Origin: Pontibacter chinhatensis
GTDB taxonomy: Bacteria > Bacteroidota > Bacteroidia > Cytophagales > Hymenobacteraceae
Reading direction: 5' to 3'
Length of the DNA: 64,000 nucleotides
Assembly: GCF_900113285.1 (NCBI RefSeq)
Contig: NZ_FOOT01000004.1
Span: forward strand, 186,001 to 250,000
A model generated the notes under the pieces. The model worked only from the letters and a program-made list of their open reading frames with translations, was not told where the DNA came from and ran no database searches. A program made the translations under genes and the position numbers. Below are positions 8,421 to 17,716 of the stretch, piece after piece; position 1 is the first letter of the stretch; each line of letters opens with the position of its first letter.

Positions 8421-9628
8421 TTTGCAACAGAGCTGTACCAGCTTTCTTCGTACTCACGGCGCCGGACCAGCTCATAATAGTTTTTGGTAAATTTATTCTC
8501 TTTTTTGGTAAAAACGAACTTGATATAGGGAGAGGTCTCCGAGTCGCGGTAGATCCAGGTGATGTTGGGCCCCACCTGGCTGATGCTGCTCGGCCTTCCG
8601 TAAATAATGTAGATCATGCCACGGTCTGTGGCCCAGCCGGCCTTATGGGCGGTAAAGAGCTTGTTCGCCATCTCCACGCGCTTATAGTAGGTGCGGATCA
8701 GTTCCCTGGCCCGGCTCTCGTTGCCTCCCACCTCCAGCCAGAAGGCATCCACGGCCGCCTTGGGGTCCTGCGCCTTCATCAGCGACTCCCGCTCCTGCGC
8801 GGTGGTCAGGTAAATCAGCGGCGGGATGAGCTCGGCGGCTTGGGTAACGTAAGGGTACTTGCCCGGCAGCGCCAGTACTCCCCTTGCAAAGCTCGACTCC
8901 GGGTTGAACAAGTATAAGCCCTCCTGCGCAAGGCTCAGCGTATCGGACGTGGTAAGGGTATCTACGCCTACTGCAGCCAGTGTGCGCGGCACAGGAGGCT
9001 TGGTCATACTCATGGGTGGGGCCGCAGGCATGAAGTCCAGCTCATAGCGGCTTACGGGTATAATGCTGTCTGCGGCACTGTAGGAGCGCACCAGCAGCTT
9101 ATCGGAGGTGGTGACGTAGTTCTGGTATAGCGGCTTGCCTGCGCTGGTGGTAAGGAGGTAGCCCTTTTGCATCATGGCGCGCTGAAGCGGCACCCTAAAC
9201 TCCACCCCCATGCGCTCCTGGCTCGATAGCACCTCCCATAACTGCAGGTGAAGCACGTTTGGCTCCTGCACTACACGGCCCGGTAAAGAGAGTTTAATGT
9301 GCAGCTGCCCCTCTACATCGGTCAGCCTTCTGTCAGGCAGGTTTATCGAGTCCTCCAGGACCACGGCATCCCTGTCCGACAGGCCCGTTCTCACAGCATA
9401 TTCATAGGAAGATGAGGCCTGCAGCACATCCAGCACCTGCCGCACATCCTCAAACTTGAGGAGCAGGTGCAGGCTGTCGTTACTTGCGTAGTAGCTGTGC
9501 TGCATGGTGATCTCTGGCATGGCCTGCTGCCTTACCTGGGCAGGTGCCGGGCTGGTGTAACTGCTGTAGCCGCTTCTGCCGCCGCAAGCACACAGCATGC
9601 AAAGCATGATAAAACACAAGTACCTCAT
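8393..9628 (-). CDS. GWxTD domain-containing lipoprotein
   Basis: The domain is named after GWxTD, seen here as GWATD near the C-terminus in AGWATDRGMIYIIYGRPSSI. Such proteins are common and uncharacterised in Bacteroidota. I choose the ATG at 9626-9628 rather than the upstream alternative at 9688, because it gives a lipoprotein signal MRYLCFIMLCMLCACGG with the cysteine in a lipobox (LCAC) near residue 15. The protein has about 411 residues and is probably anchored in the outer or inner membrane and periplasmic. Its end overlaps rlmB by 28 bases; the pair may be co-transcribed. Function is unknown. Confidence 0.85.
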   Translation of the reverse strand: MRYLCFIMLCMLCACGGRSGYSSYTSPAPAQVRQQAMPEITMQHSYYASNDSLHLLLKFEDVRQVLDVLQASSSYEYAVRTGLSDRDAVVLEDSINLPDRRLTDVEGQLHIKLSLPGRVVQEPNVLHLQLWEVLSSQERMGVEFRVPLQRAMMQKGYLLTTSAGKPLYQNYVTTSDKLLVRSYSAADSIIPVSRYELDFMPAAPPMSMTKPPVPRTLAAVGVDTLTTSDTLSLAQEGLYLFNPESSFARGVLALPGKYPYVTQAAELIPPLIYLTTAQERESLMKAQDPKAAVDAFWLEVGGNESRARELIRTYYKRVEMANKLFTAHKAGWATDRGMIYIIYGRPSSISQVGPNITWIYRDSETSPYIKFVFTKKENKFTKNYYELVRRREYEESWYSSVAKWRAGKTNL

Positions 9629-9665
9629 CTTAAAGCAAGTATAAGTATGATTCTTTACAAAAGCC

Positions 9666-9697
9666 AAACCCGGACTGACAGAAGACAATCCGGGTTT
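9666..9697 (-). terminator. Terminator of the DUF2723 gene
   Basis: Arms AAACCCGGA (9666-9674) and TCCGGGTTT (9689-9697) lie just beyond the stop of the minus-strand DUF2723 gene. It separates that transcript from the GWxTD-rlmB pair. Confidence 0.7.
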
Positions 9698-9723
9698 TTG
9701 TACTGCTTATAGTTGAATTTTGT

Positions 9724-12672
9724 TTAGCGTCTCATGCGTTGCAAGTATAGCCTGAACTGCTGCTCCAGCTGCGCAGCCTTCTCTTCTTCGCCCAACTGCT
9801 GGGCAGCGCCAACCAGCTGCTGCATAATAATCATATTTACCTGTATCTCCTGCTCAAACAGAGGGCCTTCGGCAAAGTAATAATCCAGTGCCCGCTGCGA
9901 CTCCTTCGCCATGAGATCCAGCAGCTCGGTAGCCTTCTCGTTCTCTCCGAGCGCATCGTAAATCGGGATGAACTGTGGCGTGTAGTAGTCGTAAGGCACC
10001 GTCTCCAGTGGCAGTACCTTAAAGCAATGATCCACTATCTCCTTGGCGCGCTCCTCGTTGCCGTCTTCCAGGTAGGCTACGGCCAAGGTGGCAAACTTAT
10101 CCCTGGCGTTAGCCGAGAAGCGGTAGTAGTTCTCGTCGTAGAAGATGTCCTTGCGGTCAAAGTTGCGGAAGGAGAACTTCTTCATCAGGTTCTCATACAT
10201 AACCTCCTTGTTCACATTGCCACCTTCTTCTTCCGTAGCCTTCACCGGCACCACGCGGTAAGCCAGGCCCTCCAGCTGGAAGAAGTCAGACAGGCCAATA
10301 AAGTCGGCGCTGTTCACGGTAGTAGAGAAGTAAATCGGGCGCTCCCAGTTGTTAGTAGCCAGCAGATCCAGTATCACCAGGTGCTTTTTCTCCAGCAGCG
10401 ATTTGGTGATTGTCCACTGCATGCGGTCCACAATCTCATCCTCGCGGTCTGCCGACACGATGTCCATAGCGGCCACCTTCTCTTTGTCCACGTTGAGGAA
10501 GAAGTTGCGTGTTGGCATGGTGAGCAGGGTGCCGCTCGTGTACTGCGCCTGCAGGGCCGGGTGGTTTTGCTTTATCAGGTTGATGTACTGCTTCAGGTCG
10601 ATGCCGGCAGCTACCTGCGGACGCTCCATGTAGGGCAGGAAGTCGTTGGTGCCCTGGCGATAGCTCTCCATTCCCAGCGTCAACGGCCACGGATCAGACT
10701 TGTAGGCCTGGTCCATCATCTGGTCGATGTACCAATCGGTGTTGAGGTAGCTGAGTACAGCCACGCGCACATCGGTACGGTAACCCTCTACCTCCTGGGC
10801 GTACCACAGCGGGAAGGTGTCGTTGTCGCCATTGGTGAAAAGTATAGCATTCGGCGCGCAGGAATCCAGCAGGTTCTTGGCCGAATCTACGGAGTGGTAG
10901 CGGTCAGAGCGGTCGTGGTCATCCCAGCCCTCGGCAGCCATAATGCCCGGCACCAGCAAGCCAATCACAGTTGCCAGCGCAGCACGGCTAGTGTGGCTCT
11001 TCAGCACCTTGCCCAGCAGCTCTGCCAGTCCCATTACCCCCAGGCCAATCCAGATACTGAAGGCATAGAACGAGCCGGCAAAAGTATAATCCCGCTCGCG
11101 CGGCTCCACCGGAGGCTGGTTGAGGTACAGGGCGATGGCCATACCCGTAAAGAAGAACAGCAGGCCGATGATAAAGGCATCCTTCTCATCTTTGCGCACA
11201 TGGTAAATAAGCCCAATGATGCCCACTAGCAGCGGCAGCAGGTAAAAGCAGTTGCGGGCCTTGCTCTCCAGCACACGCGACGGCGCATTCGGGTCGTCCT
11301 TGCCAAACCACAGCACACCCGCATTCTGGATATCACTCTCGCGCCCTACGAAGTTCCACAGGAAGTAGCGCCAGTACATGAATCCAAGCTGGTAGTTAAA
11401 GAGGAAGCTCATGTTCTGGCCAAAGGTCGGCGTCTGGCCTTCCCGCAGATCAACCCACTTCTTATAGGCGGAGATATGCACGGGCTGGTCGCTGTAGATG
11501 CGCGGCAGGAGCACATTATCTTTGGAGGCGTAAACAGGCTCTATCTTTTTGCCGGCCACAATATACTTGTCTTTGCCCTTCACGTAGCGCGGTGCCCCTT
11601 CTTTCTGGTCCACTGGCTGGGCGTTATACTGCGGCCCAAACAGCAGCGGGCGGTCGCCGTACTGCTCACGCTTCAGGTACGACACGAAGGACATGATGTC
11701 GTCCGGGTCGTTTTCGTCAATGGTCGGCTCGTAAGACGAGCGGATCGGAATCATCAGGTAAGAAGAGTAGCCAATCAGCACGAACGTTAGGCTAAGCAGG
11801 GCCGTGTTAAGGATACGGTTGTTCTTCTTGATAGAGTACATGATGCCGTACACCAGCGCCCCCACAAACAGGATCAGGAAGAAAATGATACCGGAGCCGA
11901 ACGGAAGCTTGAAGTCGTTTACAAAATGCACCTCGAACCAGCCAGCCACCGACGGCAGCCCCGGGATAACGCCCCAAAGAATGGCCACGACAATAACGGC
12001 ACTGATGGCGAAGGCGATAACGCCTCCCCAGAAGCTTGGTTTGTATAAGCGGAAGTAGTAAATGAACGCCAGGGCCGGAATCGTTACCAGGTTCAGCAAG
12101 TGAGCACCAATAGAGAGGCCTACCAGGTAAGCAATCAGGATCAGCCACTTATCGGAGTGCGCCTCGCCTGCTTTGATTTCCCAACGCAGCATGGCCCAGA
12201 AAACAATGGCCGTGAAGAACGAGGACATCGCGTATACTTCTGCCTCTACCGCCGAGAACCAGGCCGAGTCGGAGAAAGTATAGGCAAGCGCTCCTACCAC
12301 GCCGCTTCCCATGATCAGCCACACATTGCCTGCTGTTGGCTCCTGCCCCTGGTTTACGAGCACCTTGCGCGCCAGAATGGTAATTGTCCAGAAGAGGAAC
12401 AGGGAGGTAAGGGAGCTACAGATGGCGGATAATAGGTTCACCCACCAGGCTACCTGGGTCGGGTCGGCGGCGAACATGGAGAACAGCCGGCCTACCAGGA
12501 GGTAAAACGGCGCCCCCGGAGGGTGTGGCACCAGCAGCTTGTAGGAACAGGCAATAAATTCGCCAGCATCCCAGTAACTGGCGGTTGGCTCCAGTGTAAG
12601 TACATACACGGCAGTGGCGATTAGGAACACGCCCCAGCCCACGAGGTTATTTACCTTCCGATAATCCGTCAT
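9724..12672 (-). CDS. DUF2723 membrane glycosyltransferase (GT117, TMEM260-like)
   Basis: A 982-residue polytopic membrane protein. The N-terminus carries the family signature: a first membrane helix (VGWGVFLIATAVYVLTLEP) followed by SYWDAGEFIACSYKLLVPHP. The acidic DAGEF in the first loop is the expected metal/catalytic site of GT-C enzymes. About ten further hydrophobic segments occupy residues 80-600. The C-terminal 400 residues are soluble, with GDNDTFPLWYAQ and a helical, TPR-like end. Human TMEM260, a protein O-mannosyltransferase, belongs to the same family. That suggests protein O-glycosylation at the periplasmic face, but the substrate is not known from the sequence. It is monocistronic with a terminator. 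Confidence 0.85.
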   Translation of the reverse strand: MTDYRKVNNLVGWGVFLIATAVYVLTLEPTASYWDAGEFIACSYKLLVPHPPGAPFYLLVGRLFSMFAADPTQVAWWVNLLSAICSSLTSLFLFWTITILARKVLVNQGQEPTAGNVWLIMGSGVVGALAYTFSDSAWFSAVEAEVYAMSSFFTAIVFWAMLRWEIKAGEAHSDKWLILIAYLVGLSIGAHLLNLVTIPALAFIYYFRLYKPSFWGGVIAFAISAVIVVAILWGVIPGLPSVAGWFEVHFVNDFKLPFGSGIIFFLILFVGALVYGIMYSIKKNNRILNTALLSLTFVLIGYSSYLMIPIRSSYEPTIDENDPDDIMSFVSYLKREQYGDRPLLFGPQYNAQPVDQKEGAPRYVKGKDKYIVAGKKIEPVYASKDNVLLPRIYSDQPVHISAYKKWVDLREGQTPTFGQNMSFLFNYQLGFMYWRYFLWNFVGRESDIQNAGVLWFGKDDPNAPSRVLESKARNCFYLLPLLVGIIGLIYHVRKDEKDAFIIGLLFFFTGMAIALYLNQPPVEPRERDYTFAGSFYAFSIWIGLGVMGLAELLGKVLKSHTSRAALATVIGLLVPGIMAAEGWDDHDRSDRYHSVDSAKNLLDSCAPNAILFTNGDNDTFPLWYAQEVEGYRTDVRVAVLSYLNTDWYIDQMMDQAYKSDPWPLTLGMESYRQGTNDFLPYMERPQVAAGIDLKQYINLIKQNHPALQAQYTSGTLLTMPTRNFFLNVDKEKVAAMDIVSADREDEIVDRMQWTITKSLLEKKHLVILDLLATNNWERPIYFSTTVNSADFIGLSDFFQLEGLAYRVVPVKATEEEGGNVNKEVMYENLMKKFSFRNFDRKDIFYDENYYRFSANARDKFATLAVAYLEDGNEERAKEIVDHCFKVLPLETVPYDYYTPQFIPIYDALGENEKATELLDLMAKESQRALDYYFAEGPLFEQEIQVNMIIMQQLVGAAQQLGEEEKAAQLEQQFRLYLQRMRR

Positions 12673-12746
12673 AGTGTTTAGTGATTCAGCCCCGAAAATA
12701 ATAAATTAATGTAAAGGGCTGGCTAATTTTAGAAGATTGTAATAAA

Positions 12747-12772
12747 AAAGCCGGCCCGAAGTGGCCGGCTTT
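12747..12772 (-). terminator. Terminator after the T9SS-cargo gene
   Basis: Arms AAAGCCGGCC (12747-12756) and GGCCGGCTTT (12763-12772) make a 10-bp perfect stem with a 6-base loop. An A-rich run on the plus strand gives a U-tract on the minus transcript. Confidence 0.8.
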
Positions 12773-12799
12773 CTGTTAAGCTGCTCCCGAAGGATTAAG

Positions 12800-13369
12800 T
12801 TATTTCTGCAGTACGAGTCGCTTTGTCTCCACGGTCTTGCCGTTTACCAGCAGGCTGTAGAAGTACACACCGGACGGCAGGCTAGACAAATCCAAATCGA
12901 CGCGCGCTCTCTCGGACGGGGCTACCTCCTGCACGGCCAGCACCTTGCCTATGGTGTTGGAGATGCGGATTTTGTAGTTGTCGTTGCCGGGAAGCGTCAG
13001 CGCCAGCCTGGTAAAACCGCGCGATGGGTTTGGATAGGCGTTGATGGATGGCAGCGTTGACTTGATGTCATTGCCTGGGGCAAAAGCGGCCAAGGTAATG
13101 TTGGCATACATGCTCTTGCTCTGCTTTTTTTCTACCACATGGAACACCTGGCTCACTGCCGAAGCATATATTTTAGAGCAGGTATGGTCTTCCTTGTCCA
13201 CAAAGTCAGGGCGGGCATTATTGGCAGAGACTGGCAGGCTGGCTGCCTTCTCAGGCATCAGCTTCCAGAGGGTGTTGCCGCCTTTATAGGTTGGAGTAAC
13301 CCCCGCAAAGCTCACCAGGTGGGAGCTTACAAGGGTTGTCACTAATATCAGTTTAGTAAAAATTCTCAT
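12800..13369 (-). CDS. Small T9SS type A sorting-domain protein
   Basis: A 189-residue exported protein. An N-terminal signal peptide (MRIFTKLILVTTLVSSHLVSFAG) is followed by about 85 residues of unrecognised sequence. The last 80 residues are a type IX secretion C-terminal domain: AYPNPSRG opening, LSSLPSGVYFYSL and a basic end KRLVLQK. The type IX system would carry it across the outer membrane and attach or release it at the surface. The N-terminal region has a lone cysteine (EDHTCSKIYA) and no enzyme signature, so it is a very small cargo. It has its own promoter (TATCTTTG at 13424-13431) and terminator. Confidence 0.85.
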   Translation of the reverse strand: MRIFTKLILVTTLVSSHLVSFAGVTPTYKGGNTLWKLMPEKAASLPVSANNARPDFVDKEDHTCSKIYASAVSQVFHVVEKKQSKSMYANITLAAFAPGNDIKSTLPSINAYPNPSRGFTRLALTLPGNDNYKIRISNTIGKVLAVQEVAPSERARVDLDLSSLPSGVYFYSLLVNGKTVETKRLVLQK

Positions 13370-13423
13370 ACAGTATCATCTTAGGAATTATAGTTTAGTC
13401 ACTACAATTCCGATTTTTCAAAT

Positions 13424-13431
13424 CAAAGATA
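13424..13431 (-). promoter_or_regulatory. -7 promoter element of the T9SS-cargo gene
   Basis: TATCTTTG on the minus strand matches TAnnTTTG exactly, 55 bases before the ATG. A clear -33 TTG is not obvious. Confidence 0.45.
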
Positions 13432-13673
13432 GCCTAAAAAGCCAAATCTGTAAATTAAATTTAAAAAATATTTGTAAACGCTTTCCTTTCGGTTACAACA
13501 ATTACACACGGGCCAGCTTTCACAAAAATTGTTCCTTTTTATACTTCAGGAACCTGTGTCAGCTCAAAAAAATATGAGGGGCACAAGGGAGGTGAAAGTA
13601 TAAAGTATGAGAAGTATAAAAGCAGGAGGCAAAACCTCCCGTGCAGGCACAGTGGCGGCCGTTTTAGCCGAGC
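13432..13673. other. Non-coding gap with AAGTATA motifs
   Basis: Together with the leader of the T9SS-cargo gene this is about 304 bp without a gene. It is AT-rich at its left end and holds three AAGTATA/TATACTT copies at about 13541-13621. I see no ORF, tRNA or convincing terminator. Confidence 0.5.
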
Positions 13674-14456
13674 TTATATCACATGGGCAATTTCCTTCAG
13701 GTCGAAATACCGCAGCTCCTGCCCTATCTGCACGGCCAGCCTACCAGCCTCATCCACGCCCTGTATCTGCCCCTGCACCTGCTCGCTGCCAATTTTAAAA
13801 GGGTGCACTTCCTGGTAGCGGTACAAGCCCTGTAGGTACTCATACTTCAGGCGGGCGGTGTGGCCGCCGCGCAGCTGCAGGTAGCGCTTCTCCAGCAATT
13901 CGAGCAGGCGGACGGTTAATTTCTCCAGATCCAAAGTATGGCCGCATACGTTAGCCACAGAGGTTGCCGTTGAAGATGCAAAGTGCGTTTGGTTCACATT
14001 TAGGCCAATCCCGATGATACTGTGTTGCAAAGCCTGACTATTTACAGTGTTTTCTATCAGAATCCCGCCAAGTTTCTTATCTTCAAAAAATAAATCGTTC
14101 GGCCACTTAACACGTGCCTGCTGCAAGCCTTGCTCGAGCAACAGGTCGAGTACAGCCAGCGACACGGCCATGTTGAGGTAGAACTGCTGGCGCGCAGCCA
14201 GAAACGAGGGTGACAGAATTACAGAGAGGGTGATGTTCTGGCCCGGTTCCGCCTCCCAGGAGTTGCCCCGTTGCCCCCGCCCCTGCGTCTGCCGGTGCGT
14301 AACCACGGCACAGCCCTCTGTGGCTTCATTTTTGATAAGAAGCTGCTGAGCCTCTGAGTTAGTGGATGCACAGCTAGCGATAAAAAGCAGCTGTTGGCCT
14401 ACAAACAGCGTATTAGGCAACATATAATTAGAGGAGAATTTAATACTTTTGTACAT
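13674..14456 (-). CDS. birA: Biotin--[acetyl-CoA-carboxylase] ligase
   Basis: BirA activates biotin as biotinyl-AMP and attaches it to the biotin carboxyl carrier protein. Family motifs are visible: SCASTNSEAQ near the start, the GRGQRGNSWEAEPGQN adenylate loop and VKWPNDLFFEDKKLGG. The C-terminal SH3-like domain ends the protein. There is no N-terminal DNA-binding domain, so this is the monofunctional (group I) form. I take the ATG at 14454-14456 (MYKSIKFSSNYMLP); the longer ORF start at 14474 would abut the divergent rsfS start, and ATG 14421-14423 is another possibility. The birA and rsfS promoters must overlap in the 18-bp gap and the gene ends. Confidence 0.9.
   Translation of the reverse strand: MYKSIKFSSNYMLPNTLFVGQQLLFIASCASTNSEAQQLLIKNEATEGCAVVTHRQTQGRGQRGNSWEAEPGQNITLSVILSPSFLAARQQFYLNMAVSLAVLDLLLEQGLQQARVKWPNDLFFEDKKLGGILIENTVNSQALQHSIIGIGLNVNQTHFASSTATSVANVCGHTLDLEKLTVRLLELLEKRYLQLRGGHTARLKYEYLQGLYRYQEVHPFKIGSEQVQGQIQGVDEAGRLAVQIGQELRYFDLKEIAHVI
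14444..14451 (+). promoter_or_regulatory. -7 promoter element of the rsfS-ftsH operon
   Basis: TACTTTTG is an exact TAnnTTTG match 24 bases before the rsfS ATG. It lies next to or inside the start of birA, so the divergent promoters overlap. Confidence 0.5.
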
Positions 14457-14474
14457 CAAATTTAAAGAGCACAA

Positions 14475-14849
14475 ATGAAAGAAACCAAGGTTGAGGCTAC
14501 TTCCGACATATTGGCAGAGCTGGTAGTGAAGGGCATGCAGGAGAAGAAAGCTTCCGATATTGTAGTGATGGACCTTAAATCACTTAAAAACGCTGTATCA
14601 GATTACTTCGTAATAGCATCCGCAAGCTCCGACACGCAACTTGATGCGATTGCCTCTTCCATAGAGGAAGAAATATACAAGGCGACTGGCCAGCATCCGT
14701 GGCAAACAGAGGGCCGCATTAACAAAGAGTGGGTGCTGCTGGATTATGTGGACGTAGTAGCACATGTTTTCCTGAAAGAGAAGCGAGAATTCTACGCGCT
14801 GGAGGAGCTTTGGGGCGACGCCAAGTTCAAGCACGTAGAGTCTGTCTAA
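14475..14849 (+). CDS. rsfS: Ribosome silencing factor RsfS
   Basis: RsfS binds ribosomal protein L14 on the large subunit and blocks subunit joining when nutrients run low. At 124 residues it has the normal length. The core motif DLKSLKNAVSDYFVIASASSD and the end region (HPWQTEGRINKEWVLLDYVDVVAHVFLKEKREFYALEELWGDA) are diagnostic. It is the first gene of a cluster rsfS-ftsH-LUD-lpxH-propeller, with ftsH 72 bp downstream. It diverges from birA. Confidence 0.95.
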   Translation: MKETKVEATSDILAELVVKGMQEKKASDIVVMDLKSLKNAVSDYFVIASASSDTQLDAIASSIEEEIYKATGQHPWQTEGRINKEWVLLDYVDVVAHVFLKEKREFYALEELWGDAKFKHVESV

Positions 14850-14921
14850 AAACACATCGGGCGTGGCCTAAACTTTTGTAGCCACCCCCTTGTTACCCAT
14901 ACAATCGATATCTAACTATCA

Positions 14922-17051
14922 ATGGCAGAAAAGAATAACAATAAAGGCAACAACAAGAAGAAAAAGCCTATCATCCCGAACACGCCTCCGCGCCCTACTA
15001 TGCAGCTGTGGATGCTGGCCGTGCTGATACTGCTGATCTTCGGACTAACCTACCTAAACAAGAGCAACTCCTCCAGAGAAACCACCCAGCGCGACTTTGA
15101 GGAGATGCTGCTGAGCGGTGATGTGGACAAACTCACCATCGTAAACGGCAAGACCGTGGAAGTGTACCTGGACAGGGAGGCGCTTCAGAACGAAAAGTAT
15201 AAAACCGAGCTAGGCGACCGTGGCCTGCTTACCATGGAGCAGGGTCCGCATTACCATTTTCAGGTAATTTCGGCTGAGTCTTTTAAAGAAGACCTGGACA
15301 AGCTGCAGGAGAACGTGCCGCGCGAGCAGCGCGTGCCGCTTACCCCGGAGACACGCACCGGCTTTGCTGACTTCTTCTTCCAGTGGGGCTTCCTGATCCT
15401 GCTGCTGTTTGGTTTCTGGTTCCTGATGCGCCGCGTAACATCCGGTGGCACAGGTGGACAGATCTTCAACATCGGCAAGTCTAAGGCTGCCCTTTTCGAT
15501 GCTGAGAACAAGGTAAAGATCACGTTTAAGGATGTGGCCGGCCTGGAAGAAGCGAAGGAAGAGGTGCAGGAGATTGTGGAGTTTCTTAAGAACCCGTCTA
15601 AATTCACCATACTTGGTGGTAAGATACCAAAAGGCGCTTTGCTGGTAGGCCCTCCGGGAACCGGTAAAACCTTGTTGGCAAAGGCCGTAGCCGGCGAGGC
15701 CGACGTTCCGTTCTTCTCCCTGTCGGGTTCCGACTTCGTGGAGATGTTCGTGGGTGTGGGTGCTGCCCGTGTGCGTGACCTGTTCAAGCAGGCCAAGGCC
15801 AAAGCGCCTTGTATCATCTTTATCGACGAGATTGACGCTATTGGCCGCCACCGTAGCCGCGGTGCCACGCCAGGCGGTAACGACGAGCGCGAGAACACCC
15901 TCAACTCCCTGCTAGTGGAGATGGACGGTTTCGCCACCGACTCTGGCGTAATTATACTTGCCGCCACCAACCGACCTGATACCCTGGACTCTGCCCTGCT
16001 GCGCCCTGGCCGTTTCGACCGCCAGATCAGCATCGACAAGCCGGATATCAATGGACGTACCGAAATCTTTAACGTGCACCTTGGCCCGCTTACCCTTGCT
16101 CCGGACGTGGACGCAAAGAAACTGGCCGCCCAAACCCCTGGTTTTGCCGGTGCTGAGATTGCGAACGTGTGTAACGAGGCGGCCCTGATAGCTGCCCGCC
16201 GCAACAAAAAGGCGGTAGACCAGCAGGATTTCAACGACGCCGTGGACCGCGTAATTGGTGGTCTGGAGAAGAAGAACAAGATTATATCCCCTGAGGAGAA
16301 AAAGATTGTAGCCTACCACGAGGCAGGCCACGCCATTGCCGGCTGGTTCCTGGAACATGCCGATCCATTGGTAAAGGTAAGTATCGTGCCGCGCGGTGTA
16401 GCCGCACTTGGCTATGCGCAGTACCTGCCGAAAGAGCAGTTCCTGTATACCACCGAGCAGCTGATTGATGAGATGTGCATGGCCCTGGGTGGTCGCGCCG
16501 CGGAGGAGATCGTGTTTGGCAAAATCTCGACTGGTGCTTTGAGCGACCTGGAGCGTATCACCAAGATGGCCTACAGCATCGTGACGATGTATGGCATGAA
16601 CCCGAAGATTGGCAACGTGTCGTTCTACGACTCCAAGCAGTCTGAGATGACGTTCAGCAAGCCATACTCTGAGGCCACTGCCCAGACCATCGACGAAGAG
16701 GTGCGCCTGCTGATAAAGGCTGCCTACGACCGTACCATAGCCTTACTTACTGATAAAAGCCGTGAGCTGGAGGTAGTGGCACAGGAGCTGCTGGAGAAAG
16801 AAATCCTATTCCAGAGCGACCTGGAGCGCCTGGTTGGCAAACGTCCGTTTGATACCCTGACTACCTATCAGGCCCATACGGCAGGCACCGACCGCAGCCA
16901 GACAAAGAGCGAGGTAGAGCAGCAGCACCCGGTAGAGTTTGGCCAGACAGAGCACCCGGAGCAAGAGCAGGGCAGCGTGCCAGGTACCCCTATCGGGAAT
17001 AACGGCAGCCCTACTGCTGAACACGATAACGTAAACTCGAAAACAGCTTGA
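14922..17051 (+). CDS. ftsH: ATP-dependent zinc metalloprotease FtsH
   Basis: FtsH is a membrane-anchored AAA+ protease that degrades misfolded membrane proteins and regulators such as LpxC. At 709 residues it has two N-terminal membrane segments (about 27-44 and 147-166) flanking a periplasmic loop. Then come Walker A GPPGTGKT at 243-250, Walker [13 protein letters not shown], the SRH arginines in [10 protein letters not shown], and the zinc site HEAGH at 466-470. A hydrophilic Gln/Glu-rich tail of about 60 residues ends it. The N-terminal KGNNKKKK stretch is a positive-inside anchor. It sits between rsfS and a LUD-domain gene 12 bases downstream; lpxH lies further down, linking to lipid A control. 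Confidence 0.97.
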   Translation: MAEKNNNKGNNKKKKPIIPNTPPRPTMQLWMLAVLILLIFGLTYLNKSNSSRETTQRDFEEMLLSGDVDKLTIVNGKTVEVYLDREALQNEKYKTELGDRGLLTMEQGPHYHFQVISAESFKEDLDKLQENVPREQRVPLTPETRTGFADFFFQWGFLILLLFGFWFLMRRVTSGGTGGQIFNIGKSKAALFDAENKVKITFKDVAGLEEAKEEVQEIVEFLKNPSKFTILGGKIPKGALLVGPPGTGKTLLAKAVAGEADVPFFSLSGSDFVEMFVGVGAARVRDLFKQAKAKAPCIIFIDEIDAIGRHRSRGATPGGNDERENTLNSLLVEMDGFATDSGVIILAATNRPDTLDSALLRPGRFDRQISIDKPDINGRTEIFNVHLGPLTLAPDVDAKKLAAQTPGFAGAEIANVCNEAALIAARRNKKAVDQQDFNDAVDRVIGGLEKKNKIISPEEKKIVAYHEAGHAIAGWFLEHADPLVKVSIVPRGVAALGYAQYLPKEQFLYTTEQLIDEMCMALGGRAAEEIVFGKISTGALSDLERITKMAYSIVTMYGMNPKIGNVSFYDSKQSEMTFSKPYSEATAQTIDEEVRLLIKAAYDRTIALLTDKSRELEVVAQELLEKEILFQSDLERLVGKRPFDTLTTYQAHTAGTDRSQTKSEVEQQHPVEFGQTEHPEQEQGSVPGTPIGNNGSPTAEHDNVNSKTA

Positions 17052-17062
17052 TTTAAACAGGC

Positions 17063-17716
17063 ATGTACGAAGCAAAATCGAAAGAAATTGTATTAAGAAG
17101 AGTGAGAGAGGCGCTGGCTAAGTCGGCGCCTTTTCTGCCTCCTACCCCAGACTTCTCCTCGCCGCTGCACCAGCAAGTACCGCTGGAGGATATGTCGATA
17201 GTCTTTGCGGAGAACTTCATCAAAAACGCGGGTGTGTTTGTGTACTGCGAGAACGAGGAGGATTTCTTTGACCAGCTCTATGTGTACAAGCAAGAGCAGC
17301 AGCTGCAGCACCTCTACGTATGGGAGCCCAACCTGCAAAAAGCCATTTACCAGGCAGGAATTGACTTTGTGGCCGATGAGGAAAACTTTGTGCCAGGGGC
17401 AGATGCCGGTCTTACCACCTGCGAGGCACTCATTACCCGCACCGGAAGTATACTGGTGAGCTCGGCCAACGCCGGCGGCCGCCGTTTGAGCGTCTACCCC
17501 ACCACGCACCTGGTCATCGCCAAGGCCAGCCAGCTGGTTCCGGACATCAAAGATGGCCTGCAGCGCGTGCGCGACAAGTATAAAGAAAACTTCCCGTCTA
17601 TGGTATCGCTGGTGAGTGGCCCCAGCCGCACCGCCGACATCGAGAAAACCCTTGTGATGGGCGCCCATGGCCCAAAGCAGCTAGTCTTATTCCTGATTGA
17701 TGACCTTCCGCATTAA
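17063..17716 (+). CDS. LUD-domain (LutC/YkgG-like) protein
   Basis: A 217-residue cytoplasmic protein of the LUD family, whose best-known members are LutB and LutC of the lactate-utilisation complex. The family core is visible in the second half: DAGLTTCEALITRTGSILVS, GGRRLSVYPTTHLVIA and GPSRTADIEKTLVMGAHGP. No iron-sulfur cysteine motifs are present and no lutA or lutB lies next to it. A lactate role is therefore not supported by context, and in Bacteroidota this gene commonly follows ftsH. It begins 12 bases after ftsH and overlaps lpxH by 17 bases, which implies co-translation. Confidence 0.85.
   Translation: MYEAKSKEIVLRRVREALAKSAPFLPPTPDFSSPLHQQVPLEDMSIVFAENFIKNAGVFVYCENEEDFFDQLYVYKQEQQLQHLYVWEPNLQKAIYQAGIDFVADEENFVPGADAGLTTCEALITRTGSILVSSANAGGRRLSVYPTTHLVIAKASQLVPDIKDGLQRVRDKYKENFPSMVSLVSGPSRTADIEKTLVMGAHGPKQLVLFLIDDLPH

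Noticed and set aside
17063-17716. Lactate-utilisation operon
   Set aside because: No lutA or lutB-like gene is adjacent and the iron-sulfur cysteines are missing.
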